In this document: piece by piece, positions 21,874-33,648 of the stretch
Numbering within the stretch: the stretch's first letter is position 1
Layout: the number at the start of each line of letters is the position of its first letter
Assembly: GCA_022695795.1 (NCBI GenBank)
Contig: MU404066.1
Coordinates: forward strand, 541,814 to 605,813
DNA: 64,000 bases
Origin: Biscogniauxia marginata
Lineage: Eukaryota > Ascomycota > Sordariomycetes > Xylariales > Xylariaceae
Direction: 5' to 3'
Program-made: the position numbers and the translations under genes
The notes under the pieces: model-generated
What the model saw: only the letters and a program-made list of their open reading frames with translations
Database searches by the model: none
Told to the model about the DNA's origin: nothing

Positions 21874-23833
21874 GCGGCGGGCAACATTCTATGGGGTTTT
21901 CCGACGCGCCCGAGCCCGTCCGTAACCTACTTGGATGCCAATTGATATTCTGCGGACTGGCATTCTGGGTTGTACTAATACTAACCCCAAAATAGTGTGC
22001 CGTGTCTGGCCGTTCGATGTTAGTGGATGAGTTTCCTTCCTTGCCTTGCATTACAACCCCAACCCTGAACACGTGCTGCATGAATAACCCGCGCCTTTGA
22101 GCCAGCCAACCGGGCAGTACCAGAAGAAAGCATAACACCAGAAATAAGACGGAGGTCGCCTAGTGAATAGAGGTTTCTGAGTGACGAAGATTCATAATAA
22201 TGCCAATAGAAGCCACACAGGGTGTCGGATGCCCCCCTTCCCCCCGATGACAAACACGGGTCATACAGGGAAAAAAAAAGAACGAGAAAAAAAAAAGGAT
22301 AGTCTGGATCAGTCTTCCCCCAGCTCTATACGATACGTCCCGGGTTATCTCTTAGATAAAGCTCATTCTAGGTCGCTGATTTCTTTTCTATAGAATTATC
22401 AGTTGGGAGGACACGAAGGCCGGAAGAGAACAGTGTATCTAGGTGAATTTTGCAGATAAATAAAACCCCCTTTTTCCGAGGCACACAAGTGCCTCGATAG
22501 CTGATACCACACTCCTACCTACATATGAGTTTCGACTTTCCGTTCGACAGACAGAGGGAACGTGAGAAATGAATGTGAAAGTGTATAAAAATGGTCGCGA
22601 GATGATTTACGTCGTGAGTGACACGTTGACCTAACCAGGGATTTTGGAGACCTGGCTAGAGGTTATCTACGAACCGTGTATAGTTTTACATCACGTCATA
22701 CCATGATCGTTGTAGGGGACGGGATTGTCAAGACAAATGAATAGTCTTCCAGCTACTTGAGCATTTCACCTTTAGGGTTGCTTTCCTTGGGTACCCTTGT
22801 GGTTAGTTGGTAGGTTAAATAGTAGCAAATATGTGAAAGACGAGGTGCGAGTGAGAAGGCAAAGAGGAGGAAAGAGAGCTTTAAGCCCAACTAAATAACT
22901 TCTCTTGCGTCTTTATGGCATAATTCCCATGTGAGGGGAGGAGATTTCAAGACGGTGCCCTTACATAGCGCATAAGCAAATAGGGGAAAGGAAAAAAAAA
23001 AATTTTTAATTGCATTAAATCATCGCGCCTTTTTTTGTTTTGTACATAGTGTCTATATTTATAAACACGCCTATCTTTTTGCCTTTCACTATTTATCTTG
23101 TGCGTGTGAAAATCAATAGTGATGAGAAGGTCGAAGCTATCGTCGCCCCATTTAAGACAAAAAAAACAAGGGATCGCACAAACACCCTTATGACCTCGCT
23201 TCCCCCTCCAGAGTAATCCTGGAATCCAATCCTGCTTGCTTCCGTATTTGGGTGAATGTAAACCGAAGATGCCCCCCTTCATTGCGCCACATCTATTATT
23301 GACCTTCCCCACAGGCCTTTCCCCCCTTCCCTCAACCGGAGGATATGCACGAAGTTTCCTAGGTAGTAATCGTTAACAACGATGCAATGCGGTGCGCGAC
23401 GGCGTTTATTCTTTGTCTCCGAGGTAAAAAATGGGTAGCTCCCCTAATCAGAAAAAAAGGAAACCTCATCGAGTGCTTCCCGAGTTTTACTGACTTGAGC
23501 AGAGGTTGGTTGGGAGGGGGCGGTCCCTTTCCTGTAGCTAATACCCTTCTCAGCCCACTCCCCTATTGTGTTATGTAAACAAACGCCAACCTTGTTTTTA
23601 GTGGTAATTCATCTCGCCGTCTAAGAAACGCAGGGGAAAAAAGAAAGAAGCCAACGCCATATCGCCTCGAATCGCGATCTATGCGTCTATGTGTCGAAAA
23701 ATAAAACGTTATCATAACCGACGGTGTCGTCGTCGTGATCGGTCATAGAAAGTGAGACGTGATAGAAGAGTGCAGTAAGGTGGGTTGTAGAGTTTCAGGC
23801 CAACCGAGTTCTTGCTCGCGCTGTGCAACATCT
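21874..23833. other. convergent gene-free region
   Basis: About 1.96 kb between the 3' ends of PAP1 (plus) and ITC1 (minus). AT-rich, with several A and T homopolymers (for example 22270-22300 and 22988-23005). Short frames have no recognisable feature. Probably long 3' UTRs and spacer. Confidence 0.5.
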
Positions 23834-26800
23834 CTAGCCTCGGCTCTTCCTGCCTGCTTTTCGTGGTTTCGGAGGTGGAGGAGGTTCACTGTGGAGATGT
23901 CCAATCTCGTCGATAGCCATGGTATTTGTCCAATTGAGGCAACGGAAGGTTGGCGGTTCTGGGCTCGCTTGTGTCTTCGTGCGAGTGGTCATGCGTTTGC
24001 TTTCTTCTTTCTTCTCAGTCTCCTTGGCTGCATCATGCTCTACACTGAGGTACTTGGTGCGGTTCTCCATGCTCGTTACGATCTTATCCTTATAGAGTAA
24101 GATTTCCTTGCGTAACTTGAGCTCGTTGAAGCCTCGCGGATCCAGCCAGTTGAGGAGAGAATCGACTTCGCTAGGCTCCGAATAGTAGCCCCACTGGCGA
24201 GCGTTGAAGACGCTGGTTCGGCCTTCTTCCATTTTCTTCCTTTGAGGCACCGTCATCTTGAACTTGGCCTTGTACTCGTCTTGATATTCCGGTACAAGGT
24301 CAATGTAACCTTCTCGTTCCATATCATCAGGTCCCTGGACCCAAATACAGCCATTGGCGTAGCCTGCGTCAGCGGTTGAGCTGTTAGGTAGGCCACCATA
24401 CGGCATGCCGTTGCGCTCAAACCAGTAGTATCGATTCCAGAATCGGTCTTTTCCTAGAACTCGAGTTCGCCCGCAGTCGGCCTCTCGCAGGTCGTTGTCG
24501 AGAGTCGCAATCTCGTCCTCACATTTCTTGATCGAGTCCTCCTTCTTCTGGATATCCTTCATGAGCTTCAGGAACTGCTTTGACTGCTTCGGGACCTTGG
24601 CGGCCAGCTCGGCTTCTTTCTTGCGCTCCTGTTCCTCACGCTTGCGCTGGCGCTCTGCCGCCCGGTCACCGCCCCGCCGAAGCTTGCGACGCACATGAGC
24701 ACCGTCCTCTGAATCAGCCGCTTCTTCGCTGGGCTCCTCAGCCGAGTCTTCCGCGTCAGCCATCTTCACATCACCATTAGTCAGTTCGGCGGGTGGCGAA
24801 GGTGGCATATTCTCCGGGAGAAGAATCTTGCGCTGATCATTCAGGATCTTCAAGTCTTCGATACTACTATTGGTCAGTACATGAGTACATAATTGGGAGA
24901 TTGGTTTTCAACGTACGCTTGCTTTCGATTCCTCTGCCACTCAATCTTCTCTTTTCGGTATCCCGTCATAGTTTCGGCGCATTCATCCATATAGATACGT
25001 ATAGCTCTAGTCTCGATGGTCAACATACAAAGTATCTGAAGGGCACGGATGCGAAGATTGAGGTCGAGAATCGAGTACTGATGGCGGACGGTCTCCCGGC
25101 TTAGCTCCATATCTGGAGGAACGAGGTGGCTTAACAGCTCTTCACAAGCCTCAGTTTGGCGTGGATTCTTCGACAATTGATGTAAGAGTCCAACCAACAT
25201 CATCTCCCATCCACCATCTCTGAATTCGCGCTTCTTTAAGTTCTCGATCCAGTCAAAGTCTGCTAGTACCTCGGGAGCGCGATGCTTCACCGTCGGTTCG
25301 GGCGTCTTCTCTTTCTCAGCTGCCGCCGCCTCGGCCTTCATCCTCTCCGCCTCCAATTTAGCAAGGCTACTCCTAGTAGCACGACCGGTCGGTTTGGGCT
25401 CGGGCTCGGGCTCAGGTGTGGGCAGCGTACTTTCATCTTCTTCGTCTTCATCCTCCTCGTCGTCATCTTCATCGAGTTCGGGGAGATTCACCTGAAGCCT
25501 ACCACCGTCTGCTTCGGAACTCACGATCTGCTTGAGAACTGAGCAGTGGATCTCGGTGAAAAGCTCACAGGGGTTATTCTCGTTCGTAATCTCCATCGCC
25601 TGGACAAAGTCGTCGAAAGTGAAGGAGTCGAGCTTGAATACTTCGCAATACACGTTCAAGGTGTCCCATGTCTCTAGCAAGGGTCCCATTGACTTCATTA
25701 GGATCTTATCATTCCGAGCACCGCTATCGATGACCCCCTCGGGCGGATCACTGCACATGAACTTCAGGGCCGGGCGCACGTAGTCATCACGAGGCTCCAA
25801 TTGTAGGTCTTCGATAGGATACTTGGGGGGCGGCGGAGGAGGCGGCGGCTCTGGTTGTGCGAAAACGGGCGGCGGCGGAGGCGGAGGCATGCTATGTCGA
25901 AAAGGCACAGGAAAGTGGAAGGGGTTATTGCCAGGCACGGGCGGATGGGGCCCTTGGTCCTGCTCAAGGAACACATTGGGGCCTCCTTTGACACGAGGAC
26001 CGGGGTGCGGCTGTTGGTTATGCTGTGCTTTGATGGTCTTTTGGGTCTTAGGCGCAGGCTTCAGTTCGGGCAACCGAGCGGGTCCCATATTATGGAAATG
26101 GTTCGCCATGCCGTTGACCTCTTGAGCGCCATTCGTCGGCTGAAGGGCGCGCTTCTGCGCCTGGTTCTGCTTGCGCTCGAGTAGTTTGTTGTCGTATCGC
26201 AAATGCGGTGGCACTCGGGTATCGATATGATATTGCGCAGCGACATCGTGCTTGACAAGCCACGGGGCGCCGTTCCATGCTTCCCTTGTGACCGTCTTCT
26301 TGATAAATGATCGCAAAACCGACTTGGTGAATATCTTCCTGTCGCGGTAAATATGCTCGCTATCGACAACAGCTTCTTCGTCCGGCCGGCCGTCGATGCT
26401 GGTGGAGTACCGCGAGAAGGGCTGAGTAAGAGTGCCGTCGGGCAAGACTTTGCTTCCGAGCCTAGCTTTGTCTCTAACTACTCCAGTCAAGCGCTCACCG
26501 TTCATCAGATGGATCGTGACCGACTCGCCCGGATAGTAGTCGGCCTTGAATTCGTCGTAGATCATATCTACCAGGGTATCGATTCTCGAGATGGTCTGAA
26601 ACTGCACGCGCCGGAGGACGGGGCCTTTGAGGGCTTCAGGGAACGCCTGCTCAACCTCTTGAGCACCAGCAAGCTACACGACGAGTTAGAGACGCGACGG
26701 CGCGGTTACAGTACCATAGGCCACCACCTACCTCGCTCCTGAGAGCTTCGAAAAATGTCAAACCGGAATGGCCAGTGATTTGACAGATGAAGCGCGGCTG

Positions 26801-27198
26801 CAGGAAGGGGGGAGGAAGGTTAGTAGCTAGCTGGGAAGAAGTGATTGAAGCAAGTACCGAGGCAAGTACTGACCTGGTTATAGAAGTCGATTCTAGCCTA
26901 GCTTAGCATGGAGAACTAACAGGACGGCAGGCTGCAGAAACTTACCGGCTCAGATAATCATCATATGAGACGAATACCTCCCCAGTCTGGGAAATATGCC
27001 AAACCTGGGCGAAGAGCAAAGTTAGTGGGGCCAAGGACGGCGTAACATGGGATTATACGGATGCATTACCTCTGTAGAGTCATCGTCAACTACGGGCGTT
27101 TGCAAGAGCTGCACCGGTTTGCGCTTGAATAGCACCTGGAAAGGGTAAGTGACTTGTATGTAGGCGTCCTGGAGCGAGGTTTTTTTTTCCCTTACCAT
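23834..27198 (-). CDS. ITC1: ISW2 chromatin-remodelling complex subunit Itc1 (WAC/DDT/WHIM protein)
   Basis: Non-catalytic partner of the ISWI-class ATPase in nucleosome spacing. Proposed exons (minus): 27198-27196, 27135-27070, 27004-26946, 26892-26874, 26797-26732, 26673-24917, 24863-23834; 999 aa with all phases consistent. Domains: WAC at residues 1-95 (VLFKRKPVQLLQTP, EVFVSYDDYLSRIDFYNQ, RFICQITGHSGLTFFEALRS); proline-rich linker with two poly-Pro runs; DDT near 375-435 (LLETWDTLNVYCEVFKLD); acidic Glu/Asp tract; WHIM segments near 560 (GGWEMMLVGLLHQLS) and 790-900 (GKDRFWNRYYWFERNG). The first exon is only ATG, followed by donor GTAAGG; reading through the 60-nt intron in frame is possible and would give 20 extra residues, but the spliced MVLFKRKPVQ matches the family. 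The 5' half is split by five short introns. Confidence 0.92.
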
Positions 27199-28740
27199 GG
27201 TGCCGGCCGGGAAGAGGAAAGAAGGTTGACAGCTTAGCCGCAAAACGGATCTGCAAGGCTGAAAGTCAGCCTTCCGACTATAATTTCACGTGTCAGTATT
27301 TTAAAAAGGGCTACAGGGCAGTCCAAACTGGTCTGTTGTTGGGCGGCAGGGGCGCCGTTGTGGAATTGGGCAAGTCGAGAAGTGGTGTTGGGTCAGGCGG
27401 GAGCAGGAGGTGGTAGTCCAGCTGCAGAGTAGAGAGGCATGGGTATGGGGAACTTACATGGGCTGCGAGGCTGTCAAAACTATATTCGGAACGCGGTCAG
27501 ATCGGCACAGGACGCGTCGAGACGGTCATGGGGGGTTCTTTTGATGAGACTCGTGGTGGTGGTTGATGTAAATGCCGACTTTTGCAGACGCGACGGGCAC
27601 GGGTGGTGGTAGTGTAAAAAGTTTTGTGTGTGTAGGCCAAGGAGGAGAGGGACGAGGACTAAAATAATAAATAATAGGCAAAGGCGGCGGAAGGGGGGGC
27701 GTGGGCGTGTAAGGGAAACTACTTAAGTTCCTAAAGTTGCGGGAACGTGAGCCAAGGTGCCGGGGATGACGGCGCATGCTTGAATGCTGATTGGTCAAAC
27801 TAGCTCCGGATGTGGGAACGTTTCGCTTATTTGGGATGGCCTGGATGGGGCTTCTCTTTTTTTACCATTGTCATTGTCATGGCCACCCTGCGATAAACCA
27901 CTCCTACCTACCCCATCTCTCTTCTGCATCCCTATCACCGCATCCAGCACTTTCACCCACATTCTTGTACTCGTTTTCATCGCCGCGAGACGAGCAACAG
28001 GACGAGTACTCGATTGTCCTCTCTGAACCAACTACCCTTCTTATACCCCCCGATATACGGTGGGCCCCGAGTTGCGCCGCCCAGGGTAGGCTCATTCTTG
28101 CTAAGTCACCTCGACTTGAACAACTACTTGCCAAGGCCGCTTTCAACCCAACAACGCACCGGGAGAATACTTTATTGACCTCAAAATGCAGCTAAACACC
28201 GAATCCACCATCGTCACAAATCCTGTCCTTTTCTGACGTTGCCAGCGTCAAGTGCACTCATATATCAGTGTAGATGGCTATAGTCCTCCTTTTGTGTAAG
28301 TCGTTAAGGACTGTCTCGATGCAACCTGGTCTAAGTGAAATTTCTATAACGGTTCCTGTTCCCTCTTGCATTTGCCCCAAGGCTTAGTGTGAGTGGGTTT
28401 TAACATCAATTAAGTTCTCGCTTTTCTCGTTCTTTGTTCGAATCGTTGTTAGGTTTGTCGAGGATGATGGGGCGTTGGTGAGACTGACTTGAGCGGGCCA
28501 CGCGGGCCTAGCAATAGCCTACCAACAATTTTTAGGACCAAACAAAAAAAACACATGCCGTCAGTCAGTCCACCCTAGCAAGGACCAGTCAACGTGCCTT
28601 GCATAAAAACAATTTTGAAAGCTCCCCCTTCTTGTCACATGTTTTGGGGAGTGAGTATAGAATAAGATCAATCACTTGCTTGCGCTGTATACATGTATAT
28701 ATTTTCCGCTATGCTATCTACATTATCGTACAGCCGCCAG
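27199..28740. other. intergenic region upstream of ITC1
   Basis: About 1.5 kb: ITC1 promoter side and ALG8 3' side. It is G/T-rich near ITC1 (27330-27700), then contains short uninformative frames on both strands at 27784-28195. No supported gene. Confidence 0.5.
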
Positions 28741-30437
28741 TCACTCTGATGTAAAATACACTACCATGAACCCAATCCAGGACCCGACAACTCCTATAGC
28801 CGAATATGAGCTCATAAACATCAGAGGTAGGAACTCGTAGCTCTTTCCGAATATGATCTGATGTAGGAGTGAGCAGTATATGATTAACGGTATGCTGATA
28901 GTGATATATAAGATGGCGAAGCGATCAAAGAGGAAGAACCTCGGTCGAACCGACGCCGGAGCCAGGCGGTCGAATACCATCAAAAACAGCACCAGCCAGA
29001 ATATGGTGTATACTGTCTTGATCGGGAACTCGGCAGGCGTAAAGAGCAGCGGGAAGAGAGAGACATGGCCGGATACCGCCAAGGGACGGAATGCACTAAG
29101 GTGCCGTCGATCCTTGAGAGCTACCAGGCTGAATGGGATGATGACTAGAAGGATAGCCTTCTCGTGGACGTGCCAGCCGAACAGGAAAGATGCGTAACCG
29201 CAGAGCGTTACTGCTCCGACGAAGGCATCCCAACTGGGGCGTAGAAAAAGCTTCACCAGGGGGATGGCCTGGAAGAGCAGGGTCGCCGCGAAACACACCC
29301 TTGGTGTAATATCTGGGAGCACAGCAAAGGCCGTGTCTCCAACTAGGCCCCTTGTGACGCTGTTGATGGCCCCCGTCTTGACTGGCAACCCCAACTGCGG
29401 AGCGACTACAACTATAAGTATGACATTGTTGGGCGCGGGCTTAGGGGGTATAACTCACCAATGATTAAGACTCGGTCCATGAAAGAATACATCGCCCACA
29501 CGTTTGGTGCCCAATAAGCATGGCAAAGGCCACGCGAAAACGGGAACAGCCTACTCAGCATTTGCTTCATTTGGCCCTTAAGAGCGAAAGGCCCAAAGGC
29601 CAATGCAAATACGCCGAGGATGCCACAGCCCAGCTTTACGCAATTGAAGAACTGAATGCGGTAGATGGACTTGGGCGAGAGGCAATAAGTCCGCAGGAGA
29701 TAGACGAAGTAGGCTGGCGCAAGATAGAGGTATATATGTTTCATACACAACAAGGCGGCGAAGACCAGACCGCTCACCAGGAGAGTAGACTCCTGACGTG
29801 CCAAGACCAAGGAGAGGATGAGGATGCCGTACATGGCGCCATTATACTGGAAATGGATATGGTCAATGATTAGGAGGCCGGGTGAAAGGAATACAGAGAT
29901 GGCCGCAGCCTGAGCGGCGCGCCTCGCTACCCTGTGCGAGGAGTCGATGAACCTTAAAGAGTCGTGCATCAGCTATAAGAGACGCGATGGTGGCTTAGTA
30001 GGGAAGCAGGGGTAAGAACAACGCACAACTGTAGGGCATAGAGCAAAATCAACTCTGTGATAATGACGGTGAGCCTTTGGAAGTACACTGTTTGCCAGCT
30101 ATCGTAATCCAGATTGTAGACTCGCAACATGGCGGGATCGACCAGCTTGGCGGCCTGCGAAAGGGCCCATTCAAAGTAGGCGAAGAAGGGCGGATAGTCG
30201 AGAGTCCATTCAGAGGTCTTCTCGTAATACCATTCCCAGGGCGGCAGACTATTTGTGATAGCAAGCCAGTTCCGGTGGACTTCGAAATCGGTGGATTTGC
30301 TACGGAATTACTGTGCTTAGTGGCCATGGAAGCATGCTCACAAGCAGGGTGAGAACATACTAAGCTGGGAAGAGAAGGACCTTGAAAGCAGTGGCGACGA
30401 TTGCGCACTGCGCAATGGTCGGGTATATCTCAGTCAT
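28741..30437 (-). CDS. ALG8: dolichyl-P-Glc:Glc1Man9GlcNAc2-PP-dolichol alpha-1,3-glucosyltransferase
   Basis: ER membrane GT57 glucosyltransferase that adds the second glucose to the lipid-linked oligosaccharide of N-glycosylation. Exons (minus) 30437-30361, 30299-30027, 29952-29459, 29405-28741; 502 aa. Family blocks: [20 protein letters not shown] (split by intron 1), [103 protein letters not shown]. About 10 or more hydrophobic helices are visible. Splice choices: in intron 2 the acceptor CTTTAAG at 29953 gives ALQLFIDSS in frame, whereas the nearer TATAG at 29973 leads to a stop; in intron 3 the acceptor at 29406 gives [12 protein letters not shown]. Divergent from an L-type lectin gene that also acts on N-glycoproteins in the early secretory pathway. 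Confidence 0.94.
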
Positions 30438-31284
30438 TGTTCGCCTGGTTTCACCACAGGGGTCACAAAGACATGATCTCTGCGTGCCAGGGCGACACGT
30501 ATGAAGTTCGGCAGTTTAGAAACGAAAAGCGATGGTGTTGGTGTTGGTGTTGGCGATGGGGGTTGGTGTTAGTGTTAGTGTTGGGTGGTAACTAAGAACT
30601 GAAGTCGATTGAGGCTTGATCTGCGCGCTAAAAGCCATCGGTAAAAGTACGTACCGATGTGCGACATGGTCTTGGACATCCGTCCGTTTATTAATTTATC
30701 AGGTACCCAAGGCACCGTACCTGAGGCAAGAGCTGACACTCGCGCCCAATTCCAACGTTGAACTTATCCTAATAAAGTCTATGTACCTACGTACATGTAC
30801 TTAGGTACCTACCTAAGAATTCGAGACCCTTTTTTTCCCTTTCCTTTTCTGGGGAAGACGGAAGATTTAATAAACTGGCGCTTGAGCTTTCCTACTCGTG
30901 AATCTCACTTCCTTTTCCTTCTCCTTCATCACCTGCGTGTTTGAGTCTGCCTGGCTCTAGAATCCAATTGTATGTATTCGCATAGTCGAGATTAAAAATA
31001 ACCAGTAGCTCTCTCTACCCCTTTACGAGCTCTTACGAGCTCTCCACAAAAATCCGTGCGGTTGCTGCAAAGTGTCCTCTCAGCCTGGCCCGGACTAGGA
31101 GAAACATTGAAAGACGGCGACGGCGCCTTTGCCTTTTCCTCCCCACCGCCAACCCGTCTCGTCATCCTCCAACAACTAGGTAATTCCTTTCTTTCACTAG
31201 AGATAGCCTTCTCCCGGAGCTCGCGTTGTTCTCTTTTTCCTTTTCTTTCTCTTGGTTTTAATCTTAATTTGTGACGCACGAAAT
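30438..31284. promoter_or_regulatory. divergent promoter region ALG8 / L-type lectin
   Basis: 847 bp between divergent starts. It holds a GGTGTT-type imperfect repeat at about 30533-30590 and a GTACCTACGTACATGTACTT cluster at about 30780-30820. The 300 bases before the lectin ATG are pyrimidine-rich. No supported coding sequence. Confidence 0.45.
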
Positions 31285-32720
31285 ATGCGTCTCCTATCAT
31301 CGTCAGCCTTCGCCTTGGGGCTGGCTACTACCGCCAAACTCGCTGAAGCGCAGGCGCAATTTCTCGTCAGCGAATTGAGCTTTGGTCATCTCGGGAGGTA
31401 TGTCGTGAGGCTAGGTGTTGCACTTGCTCGTGGAGATGCTTATAGTTGCGCTGCAGAATAAACGACCGAGGTCAGGCCACCGTACCTGGCTTCTCTATAC
31501 AAGGCACCCCTGATACCCCCGAAGTCCTGTCCAACAAGTTGATTCTCACCCCACCGGCACCCGGCAATACTCGTGGCGCCATCTGGGCCGACCAGCCGAA
31601 CCAATACGCTCAATGGGTTGTTGATGTCGACTTCCGCGTGAATGGTCCCGAGAGGGGGAGCGGAAATCTCAATATCTGGCTTGCGCGGCGAGGCAACCAG
31701 GACATCGGCTCCTCGAGTATATACACGGTCGGCAAGTTTGACGGCCTGGCACTGGTCATCGATCAACATGGTGGGTCGGGTGGCATGATTCGGGGCTTTT
31801 TAAACGACGGCACGACCGACTTCAAGACACATCATAGCGTCGACAGCCTGGCTTTCGGCCATTGCAACTACGCCTACCGTAATCTGGGTCGCCCATCCCA
31901 GATCAAGCTCCGACAGACTCCCCAAGTCTTCAAGGTTGAAATTGACGGTCGACTATGTTTCGAAACCGATCGGATCACGATACCTCCCGGCTATCATTTC
32001 GGCATCACAGCTGCCGCGGCTGATAATCCGGATTCGTTTGAGATTTTCAAGCTGGTGACCATGACGGAGAACCTAGATGCGAAACAAGATGTACCTCCGC
32101 AACAGCAGCAGCAACAACAGCAGGGCCAGGATCAAGCGCAGGCCCAGGCACAGACTAACTACGACCGCAACGCCAATCAGAATAGCCCCCGTGCCGATGA
32201 TGCTTTTGATGATAGCATCCCCGATGCCATACCTGATGCCATCACAAGCTCGAAGGCCCAGTTCGCCGACCTGCATAACCGTCTGCAGAGCGTCAATCAT
32301 CACCTTTCTACCATTTTCCGTCAAGTAGTAGGTGTGAACAATGTTGGCGAGAAGCGGCACGAAGAGACACACAAGTCGCTCGATGAGCTCAAGCAGCTCC
32401 TATCGAGGCTGGACAAGCTGGACAAGCTGGACAAGCTGGACAAGCTAGACAAGCTAGACTCTCTATCGAACGACGTCGCCAAGCTGCAGCGGGACCTCAG
32501 GGACTTCAAGTCCGATATCAATCGGAAGGTCAAGGACTCGGAGAACGCCATGAAGAACTTCATGAGCTCGAACCACGGGAGCATGCTCGAGCACGTGGCC
32601 GTCCAGGCGGCACCACGCCACGGCAAGCTCATCTTCGTCATCATAGGCAGTCAGATAGTCTTGGTGGCCGGGTACATATACTACGAGCGCAAGAAGACCC
32701 TCCCTAAGAAGTATCTGTAA
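31285..32720 (+). CDS. L-type lectin cargo receptor (ERGIC-53/Emp47 family)
   Basis: Two exons, 31285-31397 and 31457-32720, 458 aa. N-terminal signal peptide (MRLLSSSAFALGLATTAKLAEAQA), then an L-type lectin-like domain to about residue 245: GRINDRGQATVPGFSIQG, GAIWADQPNQYAQWVVDVDF, GSGNLNIWLARRG, FDGLALVIDQHGGSGGMIRG, GYHFGITAAAADNPDSFEIF. A Gln-rich linker follows, then a coiled coil containing tandem LDK repeats near residues 355-375, one transmembrane helix (IFVIIGSQIVLVAGYIYY) and a cytosolic tail ending KKYL, a KKXX retrieval signal. This is the layout of ERGIC-53/Emp47 receptors, which carry high-mannose glycoproteins between ER and Golgi. The subfamily is not certain. It is divergent from ALG8, a gene of the same glycan pathway. 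Confidence 0.9.
32409..32457 (+). repeat. 9-nt tandem repeat encoding LDK units
   Basis: Five to six near-identical copies of CTGGACAAG (last copies CTAGACAAG) within the coiled-coil region of the lectin gene. The units keep frame, so copy-number change alters protein length without breaking it. Confidence 0.9.
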
Positions 32721-33648
32721 AATTGAAATAAATCCACATGAATAATTTAAAGGAGCAATAGTATTGGCATGGGAAGGGCAGAGCCCGGCGCTAAAGGGGG
32801 TTCTAAAAAAGAAAAAGAAACGGGAAGACGAAAGAGAACGAAATTCTGTATAAAGGCTGGGTAATATATAAAAGATACCTTTTGGACGGTGTGAGGGTTT
32901 TTTTTCTTCTCAATACGAGTGTTGAGTGTTTCTCATAAACCTCTGTAAGTGACAATGACTGCTTTGCCGGTGCAATAAGAGTAAATATAAAATGCATGTG
33001 ATTTGCTATTGTGAAACCCCCTTCCCTCATTTCGGCACAATCCTAGTTGGGGGGGAGCATTTCTGGTGAGAGAGATCAGGGGTACTGTAGTTCGTCAGTA
33101 AGGGGGCAGGGACTTGATGGTCTATATCTGTACTTATACGCAGTCTCGAAAGCCGGCTGGGCCGCATGAGTAACTGGTGAATTAGCTTAGCAGGAGAAAA
33201 CCTTCAACCCAGCCAGTAGTAGCCCTGCATTATTAAGAGAGAAATATTATGCACAGGGAAGACGGTACTCGTTATATGTGATGTTGTGTTGGCCTCGTTA
33301 CTCCGATGCCTGGTAGTAACTACCTAGTCTTATATGTATGTATATATCCCAATCTCTATATGTGTATAAAATCTTGTTTTCTTCGTAAGAACAAAAGTCC
33401 GTAAAAACATTGTTCGCCCTTCCCAGTTTCGGATTTTCTCTCTTTGACTTTTGATATTCCGCAAGGTCGCGCCAAACCAGATCTCCTTAACTGCTAAGAC
33501 TTCTTCTTCTCTTACAACATCCTCCTATCCAAGCCCAGACGAGTCCCCTCGGTAGAACAGAAACTCAAAAGACACCCAATCTTGCATCCAACCCACCGAC
33601 ATCAACTCCCCCCCCCTACCTAGCCATATCTCAGCCCGTTCCACCTCT
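32721..33648. other. convergent intergenic region
   Basis: 3' flanks of the lectin and aminopeptidase P genes. It includes homopolymer runs and no supported coding sequence. Confidence 0.5.

Noticed and set aside
29973..29974. Nearer acceptor in ALG8 intron 2
   Set aside because: Joining to the consensus donor GTGCGT gives a stop at once; the downstream acceptor at 29953 restores the conserved frame.
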